A stretch of 64,000 nucleotides of DNA from Pelomyxa schiedti (Eukaryota > Evosea > Pelobiontida > Pelomyxidae), in assembly GCA_020536535.1 (NCBI GenBank), contig JAHLWZ010000690.1:1889-65888 (forward strand), read 5' to 3'. Numbering within the stretch: position 1 is the stretch's first letter; the number at the start of each line of letters is the position of its first letter. The notes beneath the pieces are model-generated. The model ran no database searches. It was not told the DNA's origin and saw only the letters and a program-made list of their open reading frames with translations. Shown here piece by piece: positions 1-9,552 of this stretch. Both the position numbers and the translations under genes were made by a program.

Positions 1-21
1 TGACCACTAAAATTATTTTAG

Positions 22-571
22 CTGTCTACATGCCACCAGAAGTGATCAAAAATAACAGTGCGGCTTCCAAAAAATCTGATATGTATGTGGTTTTCACTGA
101 CATGTGTGCTACACATCTCATTCTTCACTGTAGTCATGCATTCGGACTTATACTATGGGAGACTTGGACCGGACAGGAGCTGTTCAGCGGGGTTTCTGAC
201 TTGGAGTTGGAGTGTAGTATTTCTGGGGGACTCTGGCCCAGAATTCCGCCCGAGCCAGAGACACCACCTGCATTGGTATTGCCTTCCTTCTGGTACAATA
301 CCCACCTCCATTAAACAGAAACACCTCATGATACTGTGCTGGAATGAAGACCCAAAGATGGTAAGATTTTTCCACTGTTACTGTTATCCCCCCTTTTGTT
401 TCACCTTCTCCCCCTGAAAAAAAGAGACCTGATGCATGCTATGTTGTTGACCAAGTGACTGATATCAGGTATTACGCAGACTCAGCTAATGTCTTTCTTA
501 CGCTGATTCCCAGGCGCTACTACAAGACCTATTTACAAGTCCAACAACGCAGGCTCGTGAACGGAACATAA
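22..571 (+). CDS. Tyrosine-kinase-like (TKL) protein kinase, C-terminal part
   Basis: This is the last part of a protein kinase domain; the N-lobe and catalytic loop lie before the window. The first exon follows an intron ending at base 21 and encodes VYMPPEVIK, the APE motif of subdomain VIII. Removing an intron at about 83-133 restores SDIHAFGLILWE, the subdomain IX signature with the invariant Asp. CWNEDPKM followed by RP across an intron at about 361-424 is subdomain XI, typical of TKL and tyrosine kinases. A third intron at about 469-513 carries a CTAAT-like branch site. The stop at 569-571 is followed at once by AATAAA. The LWE and CWxxDPxxRP pattern favours TKL over Ser/Thr families. 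Substrate and upstream domains cannot be seen. Confidence 0.75.
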
Positions 572-644
572 AAAAATAAATGTTTTTCCTTTACACAATT
601 GGAGGTGAGAGCGGCCACACTCTTTGTATAATTCCTGTGGAAGT

Positions 645-722
645 GTAAAGGCTAAAAACCCGGAGAACCCCAAACCAGAACAACAGCCCTTGGGAGAGAG
701 CTGTTATGACAACCATACTAGT
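645..722 (-). pseudogene. Degenerate tRNA copy in repeat A
   Basis: On the minus strand a diverged version of the neighbouring tRNA can be traced: GTTGTCATAACAGCTC near 720-700 and a broken T-arm with GTTGTTCTGG about 30 bases on. The TTCAATT loop is lost and acceptor pairing is absent. It occupies the same relative place as the degenerate copy at about 29336-29408 in repeat B, so the tRNA-plus-spacer unit was apparently tandemly doubled before the whole locus was duplicated. Confidence 0.45.
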
Positions 723-1031
723 AGTAACAAGAGAAGGGTAAGTGCCAATAGGGTTCCGGTGTTCATCCTGCAAAGATATGAAACTTGTTGTATTCGTGCA
801 AGGTAAGTGTGGAGAAAATCTTTATTACAATGCGGAATCAGTTGCCTGGAAAATAATCGTAAAGAAATGTAGTAATTAATGTAGTTAAAAACCATACAAT
901 ACAAAGAGTCTCATTATTATCTCGCTCAGTATGTGTAAGTAATCCGTATTCGAATCTGAAATAGAATGTTGATAACCTGCAGGAATAGGAAAATGTAAAT
1001 AAATAGACAATGGATAGAAAGAAAGGTATAA

Positions 1032-1102
1032 GTGTCAGCCGGGAATTGAACCCGGAACAACAGCTTCAAGAGCTGTGATGATAACCGTTTCACCACTGAC
1101 AC
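1032..1102 (-). tRNA. tRNA-like gene, apparent anticodon TTG (Gln-like), copy A
   Basis: The 71 nt fold as a full cloverleaf: acceptor GTGTCAG pairs CTGACAC, D-arm GTGA/TCAT, anticodon stem ACAGC/GCTGT, and T-arm CCGGG-TTCAATT-CCCGG. The loop is TCTTGAA, giving anticodon TTG (glutamine) if numbering is standard. That places C rather than the almost invariant U at position 33, so function is uncertain. The D-arm resembles Gln/Glu tRNAs. An identical copy lies at 29052-29122 on the other strand, and both are attached to the same repeat, so this may be a repeat-borne tRNA-derived module. Confidence 0.65.
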
Positions 1103-2037
1103 GATGGAGAATTGAACCGAGAAAGACAACTGGAGTGGGAATTTGGGCCTGTGGCCACAAGCCCAAATATCCCACACACAGCAAGGGGGCCGAGTGGGAT
1201 TCTGAGCCCCCTGGCCATGAGGCTCAGGAATCCCACAAGGCACCCCCCCCAAAAGAACAAGAGGGGGACGTGAATCCCCCGGGCCAAGGGGGAAACACAT
1301 GCCCAGACTGGTTCAATTGGGTTGTCCCACAGACAACAGATCCGGGGCTCCCGGGCCAGGGAACCAAGATCCACAAACCCCAAAAAGGGAACGAGAGGAG
1401 GTGTGTGGGAGGACGCGGATCCCCCGGGCGAAGGGGGAACACCACGCCACCCACAACCCCAACTTGTTTCCTTCTTGAGGCGTCAGAGAGTCAGTTCAAT
1501 CGATGATCAGCAGACAACAACAGGCGCCAGACAGTCGACCCCACAAGAAGAAACAAGCCACCACCACAGCGACAGCAGTATCAACGTGCGAGCGAAAAAG
1601 CCGAAGCAAGCGAAGCCAAGCCGCCGGGCGCGTTGCCGTGGGATCCAGCCAGGGATTGAGGGGATGAGGTGGGGCCCCCGAAAAAACGCAAGTAGAGGCA
1701 ACCGGTGGAGCCGCGACGGCCACCCCCCCCCCCTTGCGAGGAGGGATGTGTCCGAAGCGGGGCGCCGACGCCCCCCCCGCCTGGGTATCGAGTAATCCCT
1801 AGACCAACCTGCAGCCCCCCAGGCTGTTCAACGGTGTGATCGCGCCGGTGTTCGTCATCGAGTGATCGACTCCCCCCGCAGCCATGTGTGCGATTGTCGT
1901 TGTTGTTGCTGTTGATTTGTTGTTCCTGTTGTTTGCCGCGTCACCTTTTAACACCGCAAGATCTTGGGTGTGTTCCCAATTCGTGAAATTTTTTGTACAC
2001 AAAGTTTTCCCAAAGTTTCATCGATTAAATTTACAGC

Positions 2038-4938
2038 TTATGGGTTGTTGAAGGGTTGTTCTTGGACCAATTGCACGTTGTTCTCTCTCGCCCAATTCTT
2101 CATTACCGCTTGAATGTTTTCAGCCTGTGCGTTCCTGGTATTGTTTTTTGTTACTTTAGTATTTTCGTGGGCAACAGAATTCTATGTACCCGGATGTCTG
2201 CAGCATGTAAAACACTTCACGAAGTGCATCAGGACCCATTTCACCGGCGATTACTTGCTGGAATACTCCCACGCATGCACCCCGCTTTCCGCACCATATC
2301 TCCTCAGCGCCGCTGTCATACCTCTCAAGTGCATCAAATGCCTTCGCGCTGTAGTAGAACTCCCCAATCTTTGTGGTATTTGAGTGGGTTTGGTTTGGTA
2401 TTGAAGGAGGGAATTGGTGGAAACAACCTTGTAGCAGTCGTTGGCAATAAGGTGCAGAAGTTCAACACCCTCATTGGAATTCTCCATTTTCAGGTGAAGG
2501 TCCCACGCTTGGCTTGGTTTTCCGTTGTTTATATCTTGTACAGTTATTATTGTGATGGTGGTTGTGTATCACCACATACAACAGCGGGCAAGCCAGCTTA
2601 TGTAACAATAGTCATTTTTATAGTACTCGTTTTGAATCAGGAGTAGAGCTTCTTCAGCCTCCTTATATTCACCGTATTGTGCTTTGGCTATACCAAAATT
2701 CCAGTTGAAGTCGTCATCATTCGGGAAGTAGTTCTGTTGTTTATTGTAAGTTGTTGGGGATGTAATGATCAAGGCACAGACTCTGATTGAAGAAAGGTAG
2801 ATCAAAACTTCTTCCCACTGCCCAAGCAGGAAAAAGAAGGATGCCATTGACTGCCTGCCAGGAATGGTATCACACTCACTTGCCGAGGAACCTACAAGGT
2901 GGAACAGTTGATGAGCTTGCTTCCTTTGGTCCAGGGCATCGTGTCTCTGGGCATAACAACAGAGTGCAACGGCCTTCAGCATGCATTCCTGTTCGCATAC
3001 ATAAATAAGCGAGTTTAACCTCAGGAAAAAACTTGTGACGTGAGGGGTTCCATGTCCTTTATAAGTTCATAAGCTTCGTCAATTTCATCGTTTTTAAGGA
3101 AGTAAATCTACAATGAGGTGCATAAGAAGTTGGGGAAAAGAGAAGTTGGGCAAAGTAAATTACCAAAAGATTTAGTTTGGCTTCCGGAATAACACCAACA
3201 AGTTGAGGAAGGACTTGCATGGCGTTTTCACCTCCACGGAAAACAACCTAAGCAGCTTGTGAGATGCAAAGGAAATTTGTAAAAATACCAAATTATGTTT
3301 AATCATGTCACTGGCGTATCTGGTGAAAAAGATCACTTTTCACGAAGGTGGGTGTTTTTACACACTTGTGTACAGTTTGACCCGCAGTATCCGTAAATCG
3401 CCTTAGTTCTTCTTCCCCTGCTCTCCCATTATACATCTTGAAGAGGTTGCAGGCCTTTAAATTTACTGCCAAGGCACTTTCAGGAAATGCCTGGAGATAA
3501 CTATCCAAGATTCAGTCTCAAATTATTCGCGAGTTCGGTACCTGACAAGTACTTCATGAGAAACATCATGATAGTCAAGCTTATAGTAACAGAGAGCCAC
3601 ATAAACGTTGAGTGCTAAGAAGTCCTTTTTTTCAATAACGAGTTTTTTGTACAAGTCTATGGCTTCACCATAACGTGCTCTCGCAAAATGTAATGCGGCC
3701 AAACTCAACTAGTACTGTGTAAGACATTAGCAAACCTGAGATGTGCATACTTCGTCCTCCAGAGTTTTGGTAAGGCGCTTCTGTATCTCTGTTATTCTTG
3801 CGTCTGAGTCTGGTCCTCCCTTTCTGTACAAAACATGCAACATAAGGCGGAGGTACAAGGGATTTGATTCTAAGAGACCGAATCACAACGAAAACTCATA
3901 GAGATTGATCCATACCATCAGGATTTTTCATAGCATTCTCCTCTGCTTCTGCGAATCTCTGCATCTGGTAATAGCAACAAGCAATGTAGGTATAAGCGAG
4001 TTTGTTCGTTTCTCCTTGCGCCAGCAGGTCTTCATATAACTATTTGTAACTTCAGAAAAGGGAGGTACTGCTTGAGGAACTTACCGCAATAGATTTTTTA
4101 TGCTCTCCCAGATGAAAATAGCAATACGGCAACCACCACTTGGAGAATTGTGTTCCTCCAGTTTTCCTTTGAAACTAAGTAATATTTAGGTGCGGGCACA
4201 AAAAAAAAAAGAAAAAAAAACGAAGCTGAGTGGGAACCTCCAACAGAGTAACAGCACCAACCCAATCACGTTTCCTCACAAATTCTACCTTGAAAATACA
4301 GTCATATGTTAGGCAACATAATAATGCTACAACAGCAGGTATGAACAAGGCACCAGTGTATACTCTGGCTTCTTCTTCTGTGCCATCCCCTTCGACGTCC
4401 TGAACGACCCAGACGGGGTGCTGGCCGCGGACTTGCTCGGCGGGGACCCCACCCCCAGTCCCAGCCCCAGCCCCGTGCCAGTTCCCGTCCCCGTCCCCAG
4501 CCCCCCCATCTGCCCCAGGCCCAGTCCCAGTCCCAGTCCCCCCACGCCCCTGGCGCCCGGCTGCTGCTGCTGCTGTTGTGGCTGTCCCGGGTCGCCGGTG
4601 GGGGAGGGCGCCGGGGCGGTGCCGCAGTCGGCCAGGCCCCCCTCGTTGGGGTCCGCGCCCACGTCGTCGCCGTCGGCGTAGCCCAGGGCCTCGTCCGCGC
4701 ACTGCGCCGCGTTCTCCTCCTCCTCCCCCTCGTCGTACCCGTCGCGGTCGTCGGCGGCGTCGTCGTCGAATGCAGCGCGGGGTTGCGTCATGGGGCCGCG
4801 CCCGTGTGGCTGCTGTGGATTGTTGCTGTTGTTGATGACTGCGGTAGTGGTTGTTGTTGTGGGTGGTGAGTTGTTGCTGTATTGTTGTGTTGATGACGTT
4901 GTTGTAGATGATGTTACACTGATGCGCTGCGGTTGCAT
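2038..4938 (-). CDS. IFT56: Intraflagellar transport protein 56 (TTC26)
   Basis: A TPR protein of the IFT-B complex, which carries cargo such as axonemal components into the flagellum. Spliced pieces follow the animal protein in order: [15 protein letters not shown] near 4215-4290, [102 protein letters not shown], then a C-terminal [10 protein letters not shown] near 2060-2090. At least nine short introns are needed. The chosen ATG (4938) gives a long GC-rich N-terminal extension (Ser/Thr/Asn/Gln, then acidic, then a Gly-Leu/Gly-Thr run) absent from animal IFT56. This extension may be genuine, or the true start may be closer to KKKPE at about 4370. The upstream gene SPC3 stops only 18 bases before this ATG. 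Confidence 0.85.
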
Positions 4939-4956
4939 GGCCACGCCACCGTTATA

Positions 4957-5871
4957 TCAATTCCGCGAATTGGCGATGAAACGGAAAATCACTTGAAAAA
5001 TTGGCTGCGAAAAACTCTGGGTGTGGTTTGTTGCTTGGTGGTAAAAACAAACAGCAGGTGGTATGGGCCAATAGTATGGGCACTGCATCATTGCTGTTGT
5101 TGTCGTTAGGGTTGAGAAGTGTGAGGGTGATTTGTGTACCCGCAACACAAAAGAAGTCCCGTGGCCTGACTGAGTTCTTAGTAACCCGCAAACTGGCATC
5201 GCCATCCATGAAGGAACCAGTTCTACGGTCTTCCCTCTGTGAAGAATGGTTATTTGTTGGGTTTTTTTTTGTATGGAACATACCGCATTGCGCTCGTTGT
5301 CAAATCGGTGAACTCGTACTTTGGGGAGAGTGTTAGATCGACTGTGGCGTTGTCTTTAGTGAGAATGCGGTCCCACAGTACTACGCTGTGGTTCTGCGTA
5401 AAAGAGTACCGTTCAGTACATTATATAGAATGATAGTGTACATGCCCATTTGAGTGAGGAGTACTCTGCTGTTACGTACAAATACACATACTTCGTGTTC
5501 CAATGGAAGAGACTCGACATATCTTTGCAAGTGTAACTATTTAACGCAAGATAACTAGAGTGTGGTATAAACCAGCATGAAAGTCAAATGTGATATTCAC
5601 CTGATCAGCCCTAAGGTATGGGTGCACTCTCCTCCACATCAACTATCAGATAAACAAACCAACAAAAAAGAAGAAAAGGAACAAAGTGCACGTGACACAA
5701 TTATACAGGCATAAGGGGTGCGCACCAGCCCAACACGCGGGGATTCGATATCTCAGCGATGGGCGACACCGTGAACATGAAGCCAGACAACATGTTGAGA
5801 GCAGCAAGAACCGCGGTCACCGTCACCGCGTACGACACTATCGTGGTCCCTCGATTACCCCACGTCTGCAT
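4957..5871 (-). CDS. SPCS3: Signal peptidase complex subunit 3
   Basis: A single-pass ER membrane subunit of the signal peptidase complex. Exon 1 encodes MQTWGNRGTTIVSYAVTVTA followed by a hydrophobic anchor. Later exons give QVNITFDFHADMSSLFHW, NTKYVYLYVTAEYSS and HSVVLWDRIL, then a stretch ending in a WxxxP..GLL motif, which is the lumenal SPC3 signature order. One junction (about 5455) seems to need a GC-AG intron to join EYSSLKW to NHSVVLWD. In the final exon two frames stay open for about 85 codons; I chose the one that preserves VELVPSWMAMPVCGLL and SGHG. The tail after SGHG is longer than usual, so a missed last intron is possible. Confidence 0.7.
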
Positions 5872-6116
5872 CTCACTTACCCTCGTTGTTGATTGTGTGT
5901 TATGGGTTACAACTATCTCTAGCTTGACCAACACCCGATCGCCTAGTCACAATCACCGCGTGTCTTTCCCGTAAAACACTCTTGAGTGAAGCGGAATGCC
6001 ACAAGTAGACTTTGGTACTCAAGATGTGAGTGGTTGCGCCCTTGACACGTACGTAACTCTCAGGTTCTCATCAAGTTGGTGGCCAGAAACATTCAAGCAC
6101 ACTTTTTTTTCCGACG
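5872..6116. promoter_or_regulatory. Divergent promoter region, SPC3 / duplicated-domain gene
   Basis: A 245-base gap between divergent start codons. It contains a near match to the octamer found at many gene starts (GTTATGGG at about 5897). No TATA box or RNA gene is evident. Confidence 0.35.
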
Positions 6117-7222
6117 ATGGTGGATTTGTTGCAAGCGGCGCTAAAGGGGCGGTCCAAGGACAAGCTCAAGAGGATGCTGCAGCACTCTCGATCCCATAAG
6201 TCGTACTCGGTGCGGCGCTAGTGTTGGTGTTGTGTACATTCGTTTGTATTTACATGCCGGAACTTTACAGCCCCAGTCACTGTTTTTGACGTACGAGGAG
6301 TACAGGCGAGGGACCGGGGAGTTGGCTGTTGGTGACGTCATCAAGTGGAAACCCCATATGAAGAACAGGCAGAAGCCAAAGTACTCCGAGTTCGCGGTGG
6401 TGATTTCTCTGAATCGTGGGAATCCGTACTACGCTACATCAAGTGACATGTATGCGCCCACTATTTCTTGGTGAGCTGCTAATGTGAGGACTCATCTTTC
6501 AGAGATGCTGTTTCTCCCATTTTCAATGAACCTTTGGACCTCGCCATTGGACTACTTGAGGGATCGGATTTTATGGTAAGCTATTTGTGACAATAAATGC
6601 AGCAAGTTCATTACAACGAAGGTGTTTTACTATGATTCGAATAGATTCATGAAGGCTACTGATGAAGAAGCTGCCTCACGTATGAAAATGAGGTCTCAGA
6701 TAGTAAACTCTCACCTTCTTTTTCCTGCAGCCCCAGCCTTATTATTGAAAGGCATTCTACAGAATTTTTTGCAACCCGCAGATGAGTTTGTGCCTGGTGA
6801 CCTTGTTTGTTGGAAGCCACACCTTAAGAACAAAAAATTACCCGGTATAAGCCGTATCTTTTTCCCTCGTACTAACTGTTACTAAAGAGGAATGCGGTAT
6901 TGTTGTTGAAGTACTTGAAGTAGCTGTCACCGACCCCCGCAAGAGTGCTGGCACTCCCTACTTCCACGAACCTCTTGATATTAAAATAGGTGTCATCGAC
7001 AAAGATGGTATGCGAATGCCATTTTCTTCTTTATTCTTATTATTCTTTCACAGGTGACTTTATGATCTTTCACTATGACAAGAGAAGATTTCAAAAAAGG
7101 TTGGACACACTTCCCAAATCCTTTCTGTTCCTGACATTCAACAACCCAGGCCACCACAAGTACAAGAAATCAACGATTTGGAGCAAGATAAGACACCCAT
7201 AATACCAGACAGCGTCGATTGA
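6117..7222 (+). CDS. Protein with a duplicated GD.V.WK..LKN domain, unknown function
   Basis: Not recognised by name. The short first exon encodes MVDLLQAALKGRSKDKLKRM. Two homologous domains follow. Domain 1 has ELAVGDVIKWKPHMKN, a stretch with AVVISLNRGNPYY, then IFNEPLDLAIGLLEGSDFM and VFYYDSNRF. Domain 2 has EFVPGDLVCWKPHLKNKKLP, CGIVVEVLEVAVTDP, GTPYFHEPLDIKIG and GDFMIFHYDKRRF. Each copy is about 85 residues with conserved GD, WKP, LKN, EPLD and YDxxRF. That reads like a small beta-barrel or SH3-like fold; I recall similar single-domain bacterial proteins but cannot confirm. Introns fall at matching places just before the FMxF..YD segment in both copies, supporting exon-level duplication. 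The protein ends DSVD*. Confidence 0.7.
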
Positions 7223-7244
7223 TTGACAATCCAATTTACAAAAA

Positions 7245-7299
7245 GGATTATGGGGGTGAAGTGCTTATGCATACAACCCAGCACTCCCACCCATAATTC
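7245..7299. terminator. Inverted repeat between convergent genes
   Basis: The arms are ATTATGGGGGTGAAGTGCT (7247-7265) and, on the other strand, ATTATGGGTGGGAGTGCT ending at 7297. They are separated by about 15 bases including a TGCATA palindrome. The repeat sits between the stop at 7222 (plus) and the stop at 7503 (minus), so it could end transcription in both directions. Both outer ends are the ATTATGGG octamer. The terminator role is inferred from position only. Confidence 0.4.
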
Positions 7300-7502
7300 T
7301 TTTTCTAAAATTGGAGGCAATCGCGCAGCTACCCGCGGGATGGACTTTTGCTTCTCTTGACTTTTGCAACCTTGACACCACAATGTCTGTCACTGGCTCT
7401 CTTAGTTGAAGCCACACCCCAGAGTCTCAGACATCTCTTTGTTGCCAACACCAGCAAAGTGATCACTTTGTACTCAAAAATTTTTTGTTTTTTTTTTCAA
7501 AT

Positions 7503-9315
7503 TCAGGGTCTATCATTTGTGGTAACAGTGAGTTGATGGAGGAGCCACTTGGACAAGTCTGGAACAAAGAGGGATGACTCAGTGCCTTGTGTGAGGACGG
7601 AAATTTCCTTCATAGCGGTTTGAATACCATTTATGTTGAATTCCTTTCCTGTGTGTTGGTAAGTAAATTGAGGTAGGTGAGTTCGAAACTTAATTCGAGA
7701 TCATTGTGAATTACCTTGTAAGGTTGGTTTGAGTAGTTCAACAAAACTTGGAATCAAGCAGTCACTAAATACCTCTATTTCAGATATTTTGTTTGCAGCT
7801 GTTTCGATGTGTATCTCCTTTTGATACCGATATAGTAACAGTAAAGTTAGTACTGGGGAACAAGTTAGTTAAATACACACAAATTCTCCCCAGGAAAACT
7901 TGTGTTCCCACAAGTGAGTGTACTTCGGATTTGTGCCTTCATTTTGCAGTGAGTGACTTTATTTAAGTGTATCAGAAGTACCGTATCTCCACTTGTGATC
8001 AATGATTCTCTGGTAACATTCCCGGAGCAGAGGTGTCTTGTGCAACTGAGATTCATCTAGACTTACTAGCTAAGATAGTAAGAAAAAAACCGCGTTGTGG
8101 AGTGCAGGTGTAGTACCTGCGGGGATGGAAACAGGGATGAGAATTCAGCGGTAATTGCCTCACAAAGTGGAGTATGGTCAATCTCTTTGTTGATGGTTTT
8201 TAAATTCGTCACCCTAGATTTGACAGATTCCACTCCTTTACTCTATCCGAAGTTGATGACAAATTCAAAAGAAAGATAAATATACAGCCAGCTTCAGTTT
8301 GCTTGGAGTAAGGTAATTCGACAGGGCATTCATATTAACATCAATTAGCATCGTACCATGATGAAATGTATGCGAAATGCTCTTTCGAAAAGCTGCTCCT
8401 GACACCTGGTGCAGTATTAGGTTTGGGAGAAAACAGGTTGAACTACTTTCAGCCCTTGCACAGTCAGATCATTTCTTCCAGAGGACTCGGCATGAATACC
8501 GAATTTCTTCAATGCCCTTTTCAATTCCATGAGGATGCAAAAGGAAAGGGTGTAGGATACTTGAGGATAATGCTAGTATTAAATTCCTTGAAATGAGGAT
8601 TTGGAGGCGACAGAAATGTGTAGTTTGTATTTCCGAGGTCCTACTGGGTGGTCAGGTGATACAAATATATCTCCCCAAACAGAACCTGATATACTGCACC
8701 CCCTCCAGATTGTCTGCGTGCCAGGAAAACGTTATCCGACATCATACGAGGGATATTGCATTCTCTGTAAGCATTCTGGTGCTTGCCTATGACCACCTTC
8801 ACACCAAACAAAAATAGGCCAGCCGTCAGTTACGCGTCAACTAAATAAAACCCAACCCAAGCACAACCACAGCCACACAATGCACACACGCACACACACA
8901 CACATACAGTCGGCGTGTTCCTCCACAGATACACCGTGTTCACTGCTCCTCCTCCTTCTCCACCCCCTGTACCCGTGGTTGTGGTTTGGGGCACTCCGCG
9001 TCGCCGGCCCCCCTCGCTCTCGCCCTCGCCCTCGGCCTGGGCCTGGGCCCGGCCCCCGTCGTTGCGTGGTGGGGCTAGTAGTAGTAGCTCGTGCGCTGCG
9101 TTGTGGGCAAACAGCCAGTCCTCCACAGCCAAGTTGAACGCCGCACTCGTGCTCCGCGACACAATTACCACGCCCTCACGGCCCCCTCGGGCGCCGCGGG
9201 TCGGTGCCCCCCTTGCCGCTGCTGTGCTCCCCAGACATCTTTGGGGCTGCACCGCGTGGCGTATGGTGATGTGGCTGGGCGCTATACTCCCCGCCGGACT
9301 CGGCTGGAGACTCAT
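7503..9315 (-). CDS. lplA: Lipoate-protein ligase A / lipoyltransferase
   Basis: Attaches lipoate to the lysine of 2-oxoacid dehydrogenase E2 and GCV-H subunits, normally in mitochondria. Spliced pieces give [97 protein letters not shown], and RVTNLKTIN with a C-terminal accessory region containing FSWGEF. The RRxSGGGAVY and GTMLID motifs are diagnostic. About 50 residues of acidic/Gly/Thr low-complexity sequence interrupt the catalytic domain between NAAHELL and TVYLWRN. The following intron begins with a GTATGTGTGTG microsatellite at the donor (about 8880-8905). The protein stops with NDRP*. N-terminal residues could act as a mitochondrial presequence but are not clearly amphipathic. Confidence 0.85.
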
Positions 9316-9552
9316 CGCCAGTTTCGTTCCCTTTTTACCAATCTTCGTTTACTCTCAACGATTCGACTGACTCTGCCCGGCCTTTCATCTTCCAGGTGTA
9401 CAGACGGGAGTGTCCTCAGGAGAAGAGGACACTGTCGTTGTGAATAGCCGATGTTCGGGGAAAATCCAAACAAATCCAACCCCACAACAAGCTTGTCGGG
9501 GGTGCCACAAGGAGGCAGGGATACGATTACGACGTTGGGGTGTTGTGGAATT
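9316..9552. promoter_or_regulatory. Divergent promoter, lipoate ligase / Cys-rich receptor gene
   Basis: About 237 bases between divergent starts if the ATG at 9553 is used. An ATTATGGG octamer (9550-9557) overlaps that ATG. An upstream in-frame ATG at 9451 would extend the receptor by 34 residues and shorten this gap. Confidence 0.35.

Larger units (their letters stand above)
600..1960 (-). repeat. Hairpin-rich repeat with tRNA, copy A
   Basis: About 1.3 kb that recurs in inverted orientation at about 28183-29640. Read on the minus strand the order is: a hairpin-rich GC-rich body (about 1960 to 1105), an intact tRNA-like sequence (1102-1032), an AT-rich spacer, a conserved block around CTTGCACGAATACAACAAG, and then a degenerate tRNA copy. 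The body holds several strong palindromes, such as TTTGGGC..GCCCAAA near 1143-1172 and GGGATTC..GAATCCC near 1196-1235, separated by CCCCCGGGC..GGGGG blocks. The Arg/Pro/Gly-rich open frames across it are composition artefacts and no credible protein is seen. It also fills the gene-free gap between the kinase and IFT56. Confidence 0.8.

Noticed and set aside
1075-1795. Long Arg/Pro/Gly-rich frames across repeat A
   Set aside because: They exist on both strands and several frames because of palindromic GC-rich sequence; there is no start context, domain or match between the two copies at protein level.
9136-9315. A strong mitochondrial presequence on lipoate ligase
   Set aside because: The N-terminus has some Arg but no clear amphipathic helix or cleavage motif, so I make no targeting claim.
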